Notes under the pieces: model-generated
Databases searched by the model: none
What the model was told of the DNA's origin: nothing
The model's input: only the letters and a program-made list of their open reading frames with translations
Shown here: one piece after another, positions 1-8,045 of the stretch
How the letters are laid out: the number at the start of each line of letters is the position of its first letter
Numbering within the stretch: position 1 is the stretch's first letter
Translations under genes and position numbers: made by a program
Source: Patescibacteria group bacterium
GTDB lineage: Bacteria > Patescibacteriota > Minisyncoccia > UBA6257 > 02-FULL-45-10c
Reading direction: 5' to 3'
NCBI GenBank assembly: GCA_018896875.1
Contig: JAHILT010000006.1
Location: 29,297-93,296, forward strand
DNA length: 64,000 nt

Positions 1-187
1 CATATTGCCCCCTTTTTTCTTTATTAGAAAGAACTTGATAAGCTTCGTTAATTTCTTTGAATTTTTTTTCGTTTCCTCCAGCTTTGTCTGGATGATATTT
101 ATGAGCTAATTTTCTATATGATGTTTTAATCTCATTTTGAGAAGCACTCTTATTAACCCCTAATATTTGGTAGTAATCTTTTTCCAT
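1..187 (-). CDS. dnaJ: Chaperone DnaJ, N-terminal J-domain (partial)
   Basis: DnaJ stimulates the ATPase of DnaK and hands it unfolded clients. Only the first 62 codons are present; the gene runs off the left edge. The visible part is a complete J-domain start: it opens MEKDYYQILGV and has the invariant HPD tripeptide at residues 32-34, followed by KAGG and the helix IV motif FKEINEAYQVLS. It is the last visible gene of the hrcA-grpE-dnaK operon. Whether the glycine-rich, zinc-finger and substrate domains follow cannot be seen. The ATG at 187 is chosen because the J-domain begins there. Confidence 0.93.
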   Translation of the reverse strand, partial: MEKDYYQILGVNKSASQNEIKTSYRKLAHKYHPDKAGGNEKKFKEINEAYQVLSNKEKRGQY

Positions 188-202
188 GTATATATTTGCA
201 TA

Positions 203-1141
203 CTATAAAATTATTATTTCTTTGCTGATTTTTTCGTAAGTAAGCCTGGAAAATCCCAAAGCCATTGATATTTCATAAAAAATATAAATAAAAACGTATA
301 CTATTAGCCAGCGAATTGGCAAAAAGAGTCCCTTAAGCGTTAGGAATGCCAACAAGAGTATAGATCCGAATATTATCCATTTTATTTTTTTGTCTAAATT
401 GTTTACTTTTTCATTAATTAAATTGTAAACATTATCAAGAATAGTTTCTCCTGCCCCTAATTGTAATCCCATTTTTTTAAGCAATTCATTTACTAAAAGG
501 GGATGTAGATTATTTTCTTTGGCTAATTCACTAGCGGTCATTTCAATAGAAAAATTATTAATTTCTATAGGCAAGTAGTTGCTAGCTAATTTTATTATTA
601 GTTCAGACGGCGCTATTATTCTTTTGATTAAACTTTTAGAAATAACTAAATTGTCTGGATAAAATGGCTGGGAGTAAACAACAGAAATTAAGATAATTAT
701 TGCAGTTATTGTTTTTGGCACAGAAAGTCTTGCTGCCTTAGACACTTTAATCTTTAATTGGTTATTAATTACTTCTTTGCTCTTCTTGAGAGATCTATAA
801 AGACAGAAATAGGTAATAGGAATAGCTATAAAAACGACAAGAGATTGGTTGTTAAAAACAAGAAATGAAGCTAGCCCGAGTGTTTCAAGTAAGATAACAA
901 GCAAATTAATTTTTGTTGTTTTAATGAATAATGATTGTAGAAAAAATATTACGATAAAAAGAATTATGAATGAAGCTGCTAAAATAAAACTTGATGGACT
1001 AGTTTCTCCAAAAAGAATATTAATAAAATAACTTGCGCCACAGGCGGTGATTATTCCTAAAATAGCTAAGCTTACAATTTTAGGCATAGAACTATCTACT
1101 TCAACGGCTTCATTTTTCGTCAATAAATTATTATTCATCAT
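203..1141 (-). CDS. Multi-pass membrane protein of unknown function in the dnaK operon
   Basis: I do not recognise this 312-residue protein. Hydrophobic segments lie near residues 20-45, 52-72, 78-95, 98-115 and 143-160, followed by a roughly 90-residue polar stretch with short amphipathic helices and two more hydrophobic segments near 255-290. The polar part may face the outside. It sits between dnaK and dnaJ on the same strand, 29 bases after dnaK, so it is probably cotranscribed with the heat-shock genes. A membrane protein at this position is not part of the classical operon. A role in envelope stress is only a guess from position. Confidence 0.7.
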   Translation of the reverse strand: MMNNNLLTKNEAVEVDSSMPKIVSLAILGIITACGASYFINILFGETSPSSFILAASFIILFIVIFFLQSLFIKTTKINLLVILLETLGLASFLVFNNQSLVVFIAIPITYFCLYRSLKKSKEVINNQLKIKVSKAARLSVPKTITAIIILISVVYSQPFYPDNLVISKSLIKRIIAPSELIIKLASNYLPIEINNFSIEMTASELAKENNLHPLLVNELLKKMGLQLGAGETILDNVYNLINEKVNNLDKKIKWIIFGSILLLAFLTLKGLFLPIRWLIVYVFIYIFYEISMALGFSRLTYEKISKEIIIL

Positions 1142-1170
1142 TTATAGTGTTTAATTATAACAGAAAATTA

Positions 1171-3081
1171 TTATTTTTGATTGTCTTCTTCTTGCTGATC
1201 GTTATCCTTTTGATGTTCGTCGTCTTGAGACTGATTATCTTCTTGTTTTTGTTCATTACCTTGTTGCTGAGCGTTTTCTTTGTTTTTATACATAGCTTGC
1301 CCTATTTTCTGTATTTCTGAAGATAAATCTGTTGTTGCTGATTTTATTGCTTCTATATCTTCACTTGTTTTGAGATTTTTCAATACCTCAATTTTTTTAT
1401 TAACCTCATCTTTTATTTCTTGTCCCACCTTATCTTCTGCTTCACGCAAAGATTTTTCAGAAGCATAAATAAGACTTTCTGCTTGGTTGTGAGTTTCAGC
1501 TAATTCTTTTTTCTTTCTATCTTCTTCTGCATATTGCGTAGCTTCATTTTTTAATTTTTCTATTTCTTCCTTAGAAAGGTTAGTACTAGACTCTATTTTT
1601 ACAGATTGAACTTTAGAGGTGGCCTTGTCTTTAGCAGAAACACTTAATATTCCATTGGCATCTATATCAAAAGTTACTTCAACCTGAGGGACGCCTCTTG
1701 GTGATGGCGGAATCCCGTCTAAAATAAATTTAGCTAAGGTTTTATTACCAGTAGCCATTTCACGTTCTCCTTGGAGCACATGGATTTCTACTGATGTTTG
1801 ATTTTCGGCTGCGGTAGAAAATATTTGTGATTTATCGGTTGGGATAGTAGTATTTTTTTCAATTATTTTAGTGAAAACTCCACCCATAGTTTCTATTCCT
1901 AAGGAAAGAGGAGTGACGTCTAATAATAATATGTCCTTTACGTCTCCTTGTAATATTCCTCCTTGGATAGCTGCTCCGGTAGCAACTACTTCGTCTGGAT
2001 TAATACCGAGATGAGGTTCTTTATTAAAGGTTTTTTTAACAGCCTCAATTATAGCTGGCATTCTAGTTTGTCCACCAACTAAAACAACTTCGTCTATGTC
2101 TTCTAGTTTAAAACCAGCATCCTTTACAGTTTCTTTTGTTAATTCAATTGATTTATCTATGTATTCTTTAACTAACTCTTCTAATTTTGCTCTAGTAAGT
2201 TTGGTTAAGAAATGTTTTGGACCAGCGGAATCAGATGTTATATAAGGAATGTTGATCTCTGTGTCAAAAGAAGAAGAAAGTTCATGTTTAGCTTTTTCAG
2301 CCGCTTCTTTCATTCTTTGTACAGCCAAAGGATCCTTAGATAAATCTATGCCTTCTTGTTTTCTATATTCAGTAATTAGGTGTTCTTGAATTTTTTTATC
2401 AAAATCATCACCACCAAGATATGTGTCTCCTCCAGTAGATTTTACTTCAACGGTATCTTTAGTAACTTCCAAAACAGAAATATCAAAAGTGCCTCCACCA
2501 AAATCGTAAACCACGATTTGTTCGTCATTTTTTTTATTTAACCCATAAGCTAAAGCGGCAGCGGTAGGTTCGTTGATAATTCTTTTCACTTTCAAACCTG
2601 CGATTTCTCCTGCGTTTTTTGTAGATTGTCTTTGACTATCGTCAAAATAAGCAGGGACAGTAATAATAGCTTCTGTAATTGGTTCTCCAAGTTTAGCTTC
2701 AGCGTCATTTTTAAGCTTTGCTAAAAACATAGCGGAGATTTCTTCTGGTTTATACCATTTGTCTCCCATTTTTATTTCTATGCCATCATTAGAAGCTTTG
2801 CGTATATCATAAGGTAGCCATTTTTTATCTTTTTCAATTTCTGGATCTGAAAATTTGCGACCAATTAATCTTTTTACAGAAAAGATAGTATTTTTAGGAT
2901 TAGTTATCGCTTGTCTCTTTGCCAAAAGTCCAGTTAGTTTTTCATTTGTTTTGCTAATAGCAACAATTGATGGGGTGGTTCGTGATCCTTCTGCATTTTC
3001 TAGGATTTTTGGTTGTCCTCCTTCAACGACAGAAACGGCAGAATTTGTTGTTCCTAAATCTATTCCAATAATTTTTGACAT
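1171..3081 (-). CDS. dnaK: Molecular chaperone DnaK (Hsp70)
   Basis: ATP-driven cytosolic Hsp70 that binds exposed hydrophobic peptides and works with DnaJ and GrpE. At 636 residues it has the normal family length. The ATPase domain starts with IIGIDLGTTNSAVSVVEGG, carries VYDFGGGTFDISVLE in the middle, and ends with the interdomain linker DVTPLSLGIETMGG near residues 383-396. The substrate domain and helical lid follow. The C-terminal tail is rich in Gln, Asp and Glu, as in many bacterial DnaKs. It lies between grpE and the membrane protein and is presumably repressed by HrcA through the CIRCE site upstream. Confidence 0.98.
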   Translation of the reverse strand: MSKIIGIDLGTTNSAVSVVEGGQPKILENAEGSRTTPSIVAISKTNEKLTGLLAKRQAITNPKNTIFSVKRLIGRKFSDPEIEKDKKWLPYDIRKASNDGIEIKMGDKWYKPEEISAMFLAKLKNDAEAKLGEPITEAIITVPAYFDDSQRQSTKNAGEIAGLKVKRIINEPTAAALAYGLNKKNDEQIVVYDFGGGTFDISVLEVTKDTVEVKSTGGDTYLGGDDFDKKIQEHLITEYRKQEGIDLSKDPLAVQRMKEAAEKAKHELSSSFDTEINIPYITSDSAGPKHFLTKLTRAKLEELVKEYIDKSIELTKETVKDAGFKLEDIDEVVLVGGQTRMPAIIEAVKKTFNKEPHLGINPDEVVATGAAIQGGILQGDVKDILLLDVTPLSLGIETMGGVFTKIIEKNTTIPTDKSQIFSTAAENQTSVEIHVLQGEREMATGNKTLAKFILDGIPPSPRGVPQVEVTFDIDANGILSVSAKDKATSKVQSVKIESSTNLSKEEIEKLKNEATQYAEEDRKKKELAETHNQAESLIYASEKSLREAEDKVGQEIKDEVNKKIEVLKNLKTSEDIEAIKSATTDLSSEIQKIGQAMYKNKENAQQQGNEQKQEDNQSQDDEHQKDNDQQEEDNQK

Positions 3082-3185
3082 ATATTTGTTTAATTTAATT
3101 TTAATTGTTTATTACGACTTATTTTTTGTATTTATTAGTATTATTCGTATCATTCGAATGCATTCGTATATTGGTATCACATTAG

Positions 3186-3665
3186 CTATTTTGCTATTTT
3201 TACTTTTGTGGGTCGTATCGCTTTATCATTTAATTTCCAACCTTTTACTAATTCTTCTAAAATTGTTCCGCTTTCTTTTTCCGATTCTTCTTGTGATATC
3301 GCTTCGTGGAGCGATGGATTAAATTTCTCTCCTAAAGCTTTTATTTTTTCTAATCCATGGTCTTTTAATATTTTTTCTAATTGGGAGTAGATCGTTTCAA
3401 TTCCTTTTTGAGCCTCCTTGTCTTTAGTTGCTATTATGGATAGTTCAAGACTATCTAGGACCGAAAGTAATTCTTCAATAAGTTTTTGATTCCCGAATTT
3501 TACTATTTGTTCAATTTGCTTTAATCCAGATGTTTGTAAGTTTATATAATCAGCCTTTGTTCTTTTCCATCCGTTTAGATATTCGTCCCTTTCTTTTTCT
3601 AAATTTATTATTTGTTCTGCAAGTAAATCTGTTTTCGATTTATTTTTATTTTCTTCTTGTTTCAT
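3186..3665 (-). CDS. grpE: Nucleotide exchange factor GrpE
   Basis: GrpE releases ADP from DnaK. The 159-residue protein has the family layout: a charged N-terminus, a long coiled coil from about residue 15 to 75, and a C-terminal beta domain with GEKFNPSLHEAIS and the closing GWKLNDKAIRPTKVKIAK. It sits 15 bases after hrcA and about 100 bases before dnaK. That gap holds short ATTCGTAT repeats rather than a recognisable second promoter. The start at 3665 has no ribosome binding site of note. Confidence 0.96.
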   Translation of the reverse strand: MKQEENKNKSKTDLLAEQIINLEKERDEYLNGWKRTKADYINLQTSGLKQIEQIVKFGNQKLIEELLSVLDSLELSIIATKDKEAQKGIETIYSQLEKILKDHGLEKIKALGEKFNPSLHEAISQEESEKESGTILEELVKGWKLNDKAIRPTKVKIAK

Positions 3666-3680
3666 ATCTTATTAGTTTAA

Positions 3681-4424
3681 TTATTTTTTATTTTTAATCG
3701 ACTCTTTTATTTTTCTAAGGTATTTAATATTTTTTTCATAATCCATTCTTTTCGGTCCGATAGCTACTAAATAAAATTTATTATTATCAATATTGTAAGA
3801 ATCTATTATTACAGATAAAAACTTGCTTTCGGTAACAGGGCTTTTCTTGCCAATAAATATTTTAGGAAAATTTGAATTATTTATTATCTTTGGAAGTTTC
3901 TCTAGTTTTTCATCAAGCATCTCAAAATCTTTGGCTATTTGACAAAAATCATCTCGTTCGTTTATTTCTAAATTTTCAAAAAGTTCGTTTAGTCCCGTTT
4001 TGTAAACTCTATTTTCATCGGTTCTGTAACCAGCACTTAAGAGTTGCATATCTTGAGAAATTTTATCTAAGAAGTTTGACCATTTTTCATCATCTAAAAT
4101 GTTTATCCCAACACATAATTTATGTGTGGGATTTATTAATTTATTAAAATTTTGATGAAAAATTTCTGCTGAATCAAAAAAATCTTGAACTATATTATTA
4201 ACGATAAATTGATAACCCTTATCGGTAGGGATGCGTCCTCCGGAAATGTGAGACTGACTTAAAAAACCTTGTTCAGTTAATTTATTGAATTCAGAACGAA
4301 TAGTAGCGTCTTTCACTCCGAATTTATATTTATTTACAATCTTTTTAGAACTTACTGGTTGTCCTTGTTTAATAAACTCTTGAATAGCAGCTTCTAATAT
4401 TTTATATGTTCTTTCGTCAAACAT
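3681..4424 (-). CDS. hrcA: Heat-inducible transcription repressor HrcA (short form)
   Basis: HrcA represses class I heat-shock genes by binding CIRCE. The N-terminal winged helix is clear: RTYKILEAAIQEFIKQGQPV, then VKDATIRSEFNKLTEQGFL and the wing SGGRIPTDKGY. At 247 residues it is about 90 shorter than typical HrcA. The central and C-terminal parts are compressed, but the closing segment (IGPKRMDYEKNIKYL) still resembles the family end. It is the first gene of the operon, and a matching CIRCE operator overlaps the promoter, which supports autoregulation. Function as a HrcA repressor is very likely despite the trimming. Confidence 0.93.
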   Translation of the reverse strand: MFDERTYKILEAAIQEFIKQGQPVSSKKIVNKYKFGVKDATIRSEFNKLTEQGFLSQSHISGGRIPTDKGYQFIVNNIVQDFFDSAEIFHQNFNKLINPTHKLCVGINILDDEKWSNFLDKISQDMQLLSAGYRTDENRVYKTGLNELFENLEINERDDFCQIAKDFEMLDEKLEKLPKIINNSNFPKIFIGKKSPVTESKFLSVIIDSYNIDNNKFYLVAIGPKRMDYEKNIKYLRKIKESIKNKK

Positions 4425-4474
4425 GCGAAAAATTAATTTATTAATTTGAACACTTTATTAAATGTTCTTTGAGC

Positions 4475-4494
4475 AATCCGCCAGCTGGCGGATT
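4475..4494. repeat. Palindrome of the CCGCCAGCTGGCGG type
   Basis: A perfect 20-base palindrome, AATCCGCCAGCTGGCGGATT, much more GC-rich than its surroundings. It lies in the 5' leader of hrcA. A degenerate relative occurs at 22907-22938. No T-run follows in either direction, so it is unlikely to be a terminator. Confidence 0.7.
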
Positions 4495-4529
4495 ATTTAA
4501 TAGGGTAATTTAAAAGTTAATTACAATAT

Positions 4530-4559
4530 AGTATAAATCAACATTGGCACTCTCGTCAA
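4530..4559 (-). promoter_or_regulatory. Promoter of the hrcA-grpE-dnaK operon
   Basis: On the minus strand there is a -35 box TTGACG (4554-4559) and a -10 box TATACT (4530-4535) separated by 18 bases. The CIRCE inverted repeat covers the -35 box and most of the spacer, a good position for repression by HrcA. The leader to the hrcA ATG would be about 100 bases. Confidence 0.8.
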
Positions 4560-4570
4560 GGGAGTGCCAA
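4544..4570. promoter_or_regulatory. CIRCE operator
   Basis: TTGGCACTC, nine bases, GAGTGCCAA: a perfect 9-9-9 inverted repeat that matches the CIRCE consensus (TTAGCACTC-N9-GAGTGCTAA) except for one symmetrical change in each arm (A to G, T to C). It is directly upstream of hrcA and overlaps the operon promoter. HrcA is the known ligand of CIRCE. Confidence 0.95.
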
Positions 4571-4577
4571 TAACTAT

Positions 4578-4624
4578 GGAGCAATTTCCAACGGCTCATA
4601 TATTGAGCCGTTGGAAATTGCTCC
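4578..4624. repeat. 21-bp perfect hairpin, copy 1 of a dispersed palindromic repeat
   Basis: Two perfectly complementary 21-base arms (4578-4598 and 4604-4624) surround a 5-base TATAT loop. The inner 29 bases (4584-4612) recur identically at 18866-18894. It lies between two divergently transcribed genes, where no terminator is needed, and it has no adjacent T-run, so I call it a dispersed repeat rather than a terminator. Confidence 0.85.
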
Positions 4625-4679
4625 AAATGGCGGTTTTAGTTTTGTTTTTAAATTTTAATAATTTTACATTTTTTATGAT

Positions 4680-4708
4680 TTGCCATTTCAAAAATAATTT
4701 CGTACAAT
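4680..4708 (+). promoter_or_regulatory. secD promoter
   Basis: TTGCCA (4680-4685) and TACAAT (4703-4708) are separated by exactly 17 bases and end 27 bases before the secD ATG. The leader contains no Shine-Dalgarno sequence. Confidence 0.65.
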
Positions 4709-4735
4709 AATCAACATATTATTTAGACCTAAAAA

Positions 4736-5998
4736 ATGAAAGCGAAAAATTTAACTTTATTTATAATTGTATTAGCTTTAACTATTTTAGCGGTTTTCTT
4801 TGTTTATCCTAAGCCACCAATTGGCGGATACCTAAGTCAGCATCTTCCATGGCGAATGGGCTTGGATTTAGTTGGAGGAAGTTATTTGGTTTACGAAGTT
4901 GATATGACAGATGTCACATCTGCCGATAGAGGCTATGTTATGGATGGACTAAGAGATGTTATTGAAGAAAGAGTTAATTTGTTTGGCGTTGCTGAGCCTA
5001 GGGTTACCGCTTCTCAGTCTGGCGATGATTATCGTTTGAATGTTGAGCTTGCTGGAGTGAAAGACATAAAAGAAGCTATTAAACAAATCGGAGAAACTCC
5101 ATTTTTACAGTTTGCCGAAATAGGAGAAATCCCTGATTCTGTTTCTACTTCTACGCCTGTTGAGTCAGAATTTATTTTTAGCGATCTTAATGGAAGATTT
5201 ATAAAAAGCGCGCATCTTAATTTCACCGATGTAGGTTTGCCATTAGTTAGTATAGAATTTGATAGTGAGGGCTCAGAGCTTTTTGAACAATTAACTACTA
5301 AAAATGTTGGAAAGCCATTGGCTATATTTTTAGACAATAATCTTATAAGTGCTCCAAGAGTAAACGAACCAATTAGTGGAGGCAGGGCGCAAATTACAGG
5401 CATTGACGATATTAAGGAAGCTAAAAAATTAGTAGAAAGATTTAACGCCGGTGCTTTGCCAGCTCCAGTTACTTTAATAAATCAACAAACTATTAGCGCT
5501 TCTTTAGGTCAGGACTCTCTAGAAAAAACTCTTTGGGCGGGTATTTGGGGAACTTTGGCTATAATGTTGTTTATGCTGTTTTATTATCAAGGACTAGGTC
5601 TTTTTGCTTGTATAGCTTTGTTTATATATATAGCTTTGACATTAGCTGTGTTTAAACTTTTTTCGGTAACTATGACACTGGCTGGCATAGCTGGTTTCGT
5701 TTTATCTATTGGTATGGCTATTGATGCAAATATTTTAATATTTGAAAGAACTAAAGAAGAGGTCAGAAAAGGATCGCGAACACTTATTGCTATAGAAGAA
5801 GGATTTAAAAGAGCGTGGACTTCTATTAGAGATTCTAATTTGACCACTATTTTAACAGCTTTGATTCTTTATAATTTAACTTCTGGTTTTGTAAAAGGCT
5901 TTGCGTTAACTTTGCTTATAGGTGTAATTATAAGTATGTTTACAGCTATCACAGTTACTAAGAATTTATTAAAAATATTTTACGCAAAGGATAATTAA
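4736..5998 (+). CDS. secD: Protein translocase subunit SecD
   Basis: SecD, with SecF, uses the proton motive force to help complete Sec-dependent export across the inner membrane. The 420-residue protein has a first membrane segment at about 8-24, the periplasmic start motif MGLDLVGGSYLVYEVD near 42-57, a periplasmic P1 domain ending with SGGRAQITG, and five further membrane segments from about 255. The hallmark RND-type motif GMAIDANILIFERTKEE lies near 329-345. It is shorter than E. coli SecD (615) but normal for the compact form. It sits 8 bases before secF and is not fused to it. There is no Shine-Dalgarno sequence. Confidence 0.97.
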   Translation: MKAKNLTLFIIVLALTILAVFFVYPKPPIGGYLSQHLPWRMGLDLVGGSYLVYEVDMTDVTSADRGYVMDGLRDVIEERVNLFGVAEPRVTASQSGDDYRLNVELAGVKDIKEAIKQIGETPFLQFAEIGEIPDSVSTSTPVESEFIFSDLNGRFIKSAHLNFTDVGLPLVSIEFDSEGSELFEQLTTKNVGKPLAIFLDNNLISAPRVNEPISGGRAQITGIDDIKEAKKLVERFNAGALPAPVTLINQQTISASLGQDSLEKTLWAGIWGTLAIMLFMLFYYQGLGLFACIALFIYIALTLAVFKLFSVTMTLAGIAGFVLSIGMAIDANILIFERTKEEVRKGSRTLIAIEEGFKRAWTSIRDSNLTTILTALILYNLTSGFVKGFALTLLIGVIISMFTAITVTKNLLKIFYAKDN

Positions 5999-6006
5999 GT
6001 AACTAT

Positions 6007-6894
6007 ATGTTTGATTTAATTAAATACAAAAAATTATCTATAGGAATCTCTATTGTTTTGGTTTTGGTATCTTTGTTTAGTATCTCTACTTATGGTTTTA
6101 AACAAGGTGTTGATTTTGCTGGAGGTACTTTGTGGCAACTTAGTCTCTCTGAAAAAGAAATTGATGTTCCCGAAATAAAAAATTATTTAGAAACTACATT
6201 AGGTCTTGATAATTTTGTAGTCACTACTGGGCTAGAAGAAGGAGTTTTGATGATTAGAGCTAAAGAATTTTCAGAAGAACAACATCAAATTTATTTTGAA
6301 CAAATAAAACAAGATTTTGGACAAGTTGAAGAACTACGTTTTGAAAGTATCGGACCTATTATTGGAGCTGAACTTAGAGAAAAAGCTATCTGGGCTTTTA
6401 TCTTAACTCTTTTTGGCATTTCTTTATATATAGCTTTTGCCTTTAGAAAAGTTTCTTATCCAGTTAGTTCATGGAGATATGGTTGGGCTACTTTAATTTG
6501 TCTTTTTCATGACGCTATAATTTCGGCCGGACTTTATGCGTGGTGGGGGAACATTAAGGGATTGGAACTTGATTCTAATTTTGTTGTGGCAATATTAGCA
6601 ATAATGGGTTTTTCGGTTCACGATACGATTGTTGTTTTTGACAGAATAAGAGAAAACTTAATAACTCAAAAAGGTAAGAAGTTGGGCGAAATAATAAATA
6701 TCAGTATTAACCAAACACTTACTAGATCAATAAATACATCTTTTACATTGGTATTGGTATTAACGTCTATGTTCTTATTTGGCGCATTTAGTCTAAGTCA
6801 TTTCGTGCTTTTGATATTAGTTGGAACAGTTATAGGAACCTATTCTTCCATCTTTTTGGCCAGTCCGCTTTTGACCTATTTACAAAAGAAATAG
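6007..6894 (+). CDS. secF: Protein translocase subunit SecF
   Basis: Partner of SecD in the accessory Sec translocase. The 295 residues include a first membrane segment at about 12-29, the signature GVDFAGGTLWQL at 34-45, a short periplasmic domain with FESIGPIIGAELR, and five C-terminal membrane segments. The conserved FSVHDTIVVFDRIREN motif is near 203-218. It is translated from the same operon as secD. No ribosome binding site is visible before the ATG (TAACTATATG). Confidence 0.97.
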   Translation: MFDLIKYKKLSIGISIVLVLVSLFSISTYGFKQGVDFAGGTLWQLSLSEKEIDVPEIKNYLETTLGLDNFVVTTGLEEGVLMIRAKEFSEEQHQIYFEQIKQDFGQVEELRFESIGPIIGAELREKAIWAFILTLFGISLYIAFAFRKVSYPVSSWRYGWATLICLFHDAIISAGLYAWWGNIKGLELDSNFVVAILAIMGFSVHDTIVVFDRIRENLITQKGKKLGEIINISINQTLTRSINTSFTLVLVLTSMFLFGAFSLSHFVLLILVGTVIGTYSSIFLASPLLTYLQKK

Positions 6895-6950
6895 TTTATG
6901 GCATTATATTCATAGGTAATAAGTAGGGTTGATTTAAAAATAATAAATGT

Positions 6951-7997
6951 ATGATTAAAAGCAATACAGAAAAATTACTAGATCAAATATTAAGTATTTT
7001 AAATTCTAGACAAAAAGATGTTATTGAACGTCGTTTTGGATTAAGAGATGGAAAGCCTATCACTTTGGCCGAGCTTGGTAATAATTATTCTATCACTAGA
7101 GAAAGAGTAAGACAGATTGAAGCCGAGTCATTAAAAGAACTTAGAAAGTTTATTAAAGGAGGAATTTTAGACAAACTTTTAACAACTACAAGCAAGCATG
7201 TTAAAAATATGGGCGGAGCTAGAAGAGAAACCTTGCTTTTGGCTGATTTTCAATTATTACTTGGAGAAAAAACTTCTCCAATGTTTAATAACCAAATTAA
7301 GTTTTTATTAGAACTTGACGGTTCTTTTAAATATTACACAGAAGATGGGGAATTTTATTCTTATTGGTATCAAGAAGATGCTAAACAGAAAAAAATTATT
7401 GGTTTTATTACCAAGCTTGTTAAATATATGAAAACTAAGAAAGAAAAAGTTCTTTCTCATAACAGCGTAGATAAAGTTTTCAAAGAAGCTATTAAGCCTA
7501 ATAATTTAAAAGATTTAATAGCTTTAAATTATATTTCTATTTCTAAAAATTTCCATATTAATAATTTTGGAGATTTTGGCTTATCTAGTTGGAAAGAAAT
7601 TAATCCTCGTACTATTTGCGATTGGGCTTATATGGTTTTAAAGAAAGAAAAGAAATCTTTGCATTTTACGGAAATAGCCAATGCTATCAAAGTATATAAA
7701 AATGTTGATAAAAAAATTAATTCTCAAACAGTACATAATGAACTTATTAAAGATAGCAAGTTTATATTAGTTGGACGTGGTATGTACAATTTGAAAGAAT
7801 TTGGACATATTTCTGGCACAGCCAAAGAAGTAATGGCAAGAATTTTGAAAAGTCAGGGACCACTTAAACCAAAGGAGTTAATAGAATTTGTTTTAAAAGA
7901 AAGAATTTTTAAGAAAAATACTATTTTTATTAATCTTCAAAACAGAAAACATTTTACTCGTTTAGACGATGGTAAGTATAAAGCTAATCTAGCTTAA
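6951..7997 (+). CDS. Sigma-70 region 4-like DNA-binding protein with HARE-HTH domain
   Basis: The first 70 residues look like region 4 of a primary sigma factor: LNSRQKDVIERRFGL, then the recognition helix ITRERVRQIEAESLKELRKF, which in RpoD contacts the -35 box. No region 2 is present, so it cannot melt DNA as a sigma factor on its own. The C-terminal third (about 217-290) has SLHFTEIANAIKVYK and FILVGRGMYNLKEFG, the pattern of the HARE-HTH (HB1/ASXL) winged helix also found in RNA polymerase delta, followed by another possible winged segment. I infer a transcription accessory or chromatin-like protein; the targets are unknown. It follows secF by about 55 bases. Confidence 0.75.
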   Translation: MIKSNTEKLLDQILSILNSRQKDVIERRFGLRDGKPITLAELGNNYSITRERVRQIEAESLKELRKFIKGGILDKLLTTTSKHVKNMGGARRETLLLADFQLLLGEKTSPMFNNQIKFLLELDGSFKYYTEDGEFYSYWYQEDAKQKKIIGFITKLVKYMKTKKEKVLSHNSVDKVFKEAIKPNNLKDLIALNYISISKNFHINNFGDFGLSSWKEINPRTICDWAYMVLKKEKKSLHFTEIANAIKVYKNVDKKINSQTVHNELIKDSKFILVGRGMYNLKEFGHISGTAKEVMARILKSQGPLKPKELIEFVLKERIFKKNTIFINLQNRKHFTRLDDGKYKANLA

Positions 7998-8009
7998 TTC
8001 TATTAGCTT

Positions 8010-8037
8010 TTGTTTTTTGGTTCTTTTCTTGTAGAAT
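8010..8037 (+). promoter_or_regulatory. Putative promoter giving a nearly leaderless transcript
   Basis: TTGTTT (8010-8015), a 16-base spacer and TAGAAT (8032-8037), with a TG dinucleotide just before the -10 box. The -10 box ends 8 bases before the ATG of the next gene, so transcription would start at or next to the start codon. Confidence 0.45.
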
Positions 8038-8045
8038 AATACTAT

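Larger units (their letters stand above)
4425..4735. other. Divergent hrcA/secD intergenic region
   Basis: This 311-base gap contains no gene. In order it holds a GC-rich palindrome (4475-4494), the minus-strand promoter of the heat-shock operon with its CIRCE operator (4530-4570), a 21-bp perfect hairpin that is a dispersed repeat (4578-4624), and the secD promoter (4680-4708). Confidence 0.85.

Noticed and set aside
2855..3322. 155-codon plus-strand ORF across dnaK, the gap and grpE
   Set aside because: It is antisense to two clear genes and has no recognisable protein features.
4578..4624. Strong hairpin as a terminator
   Set aside because: It lies between divergent genes, has no T-run, and its core is repeated elsewhere, so it is listed as a repeat.
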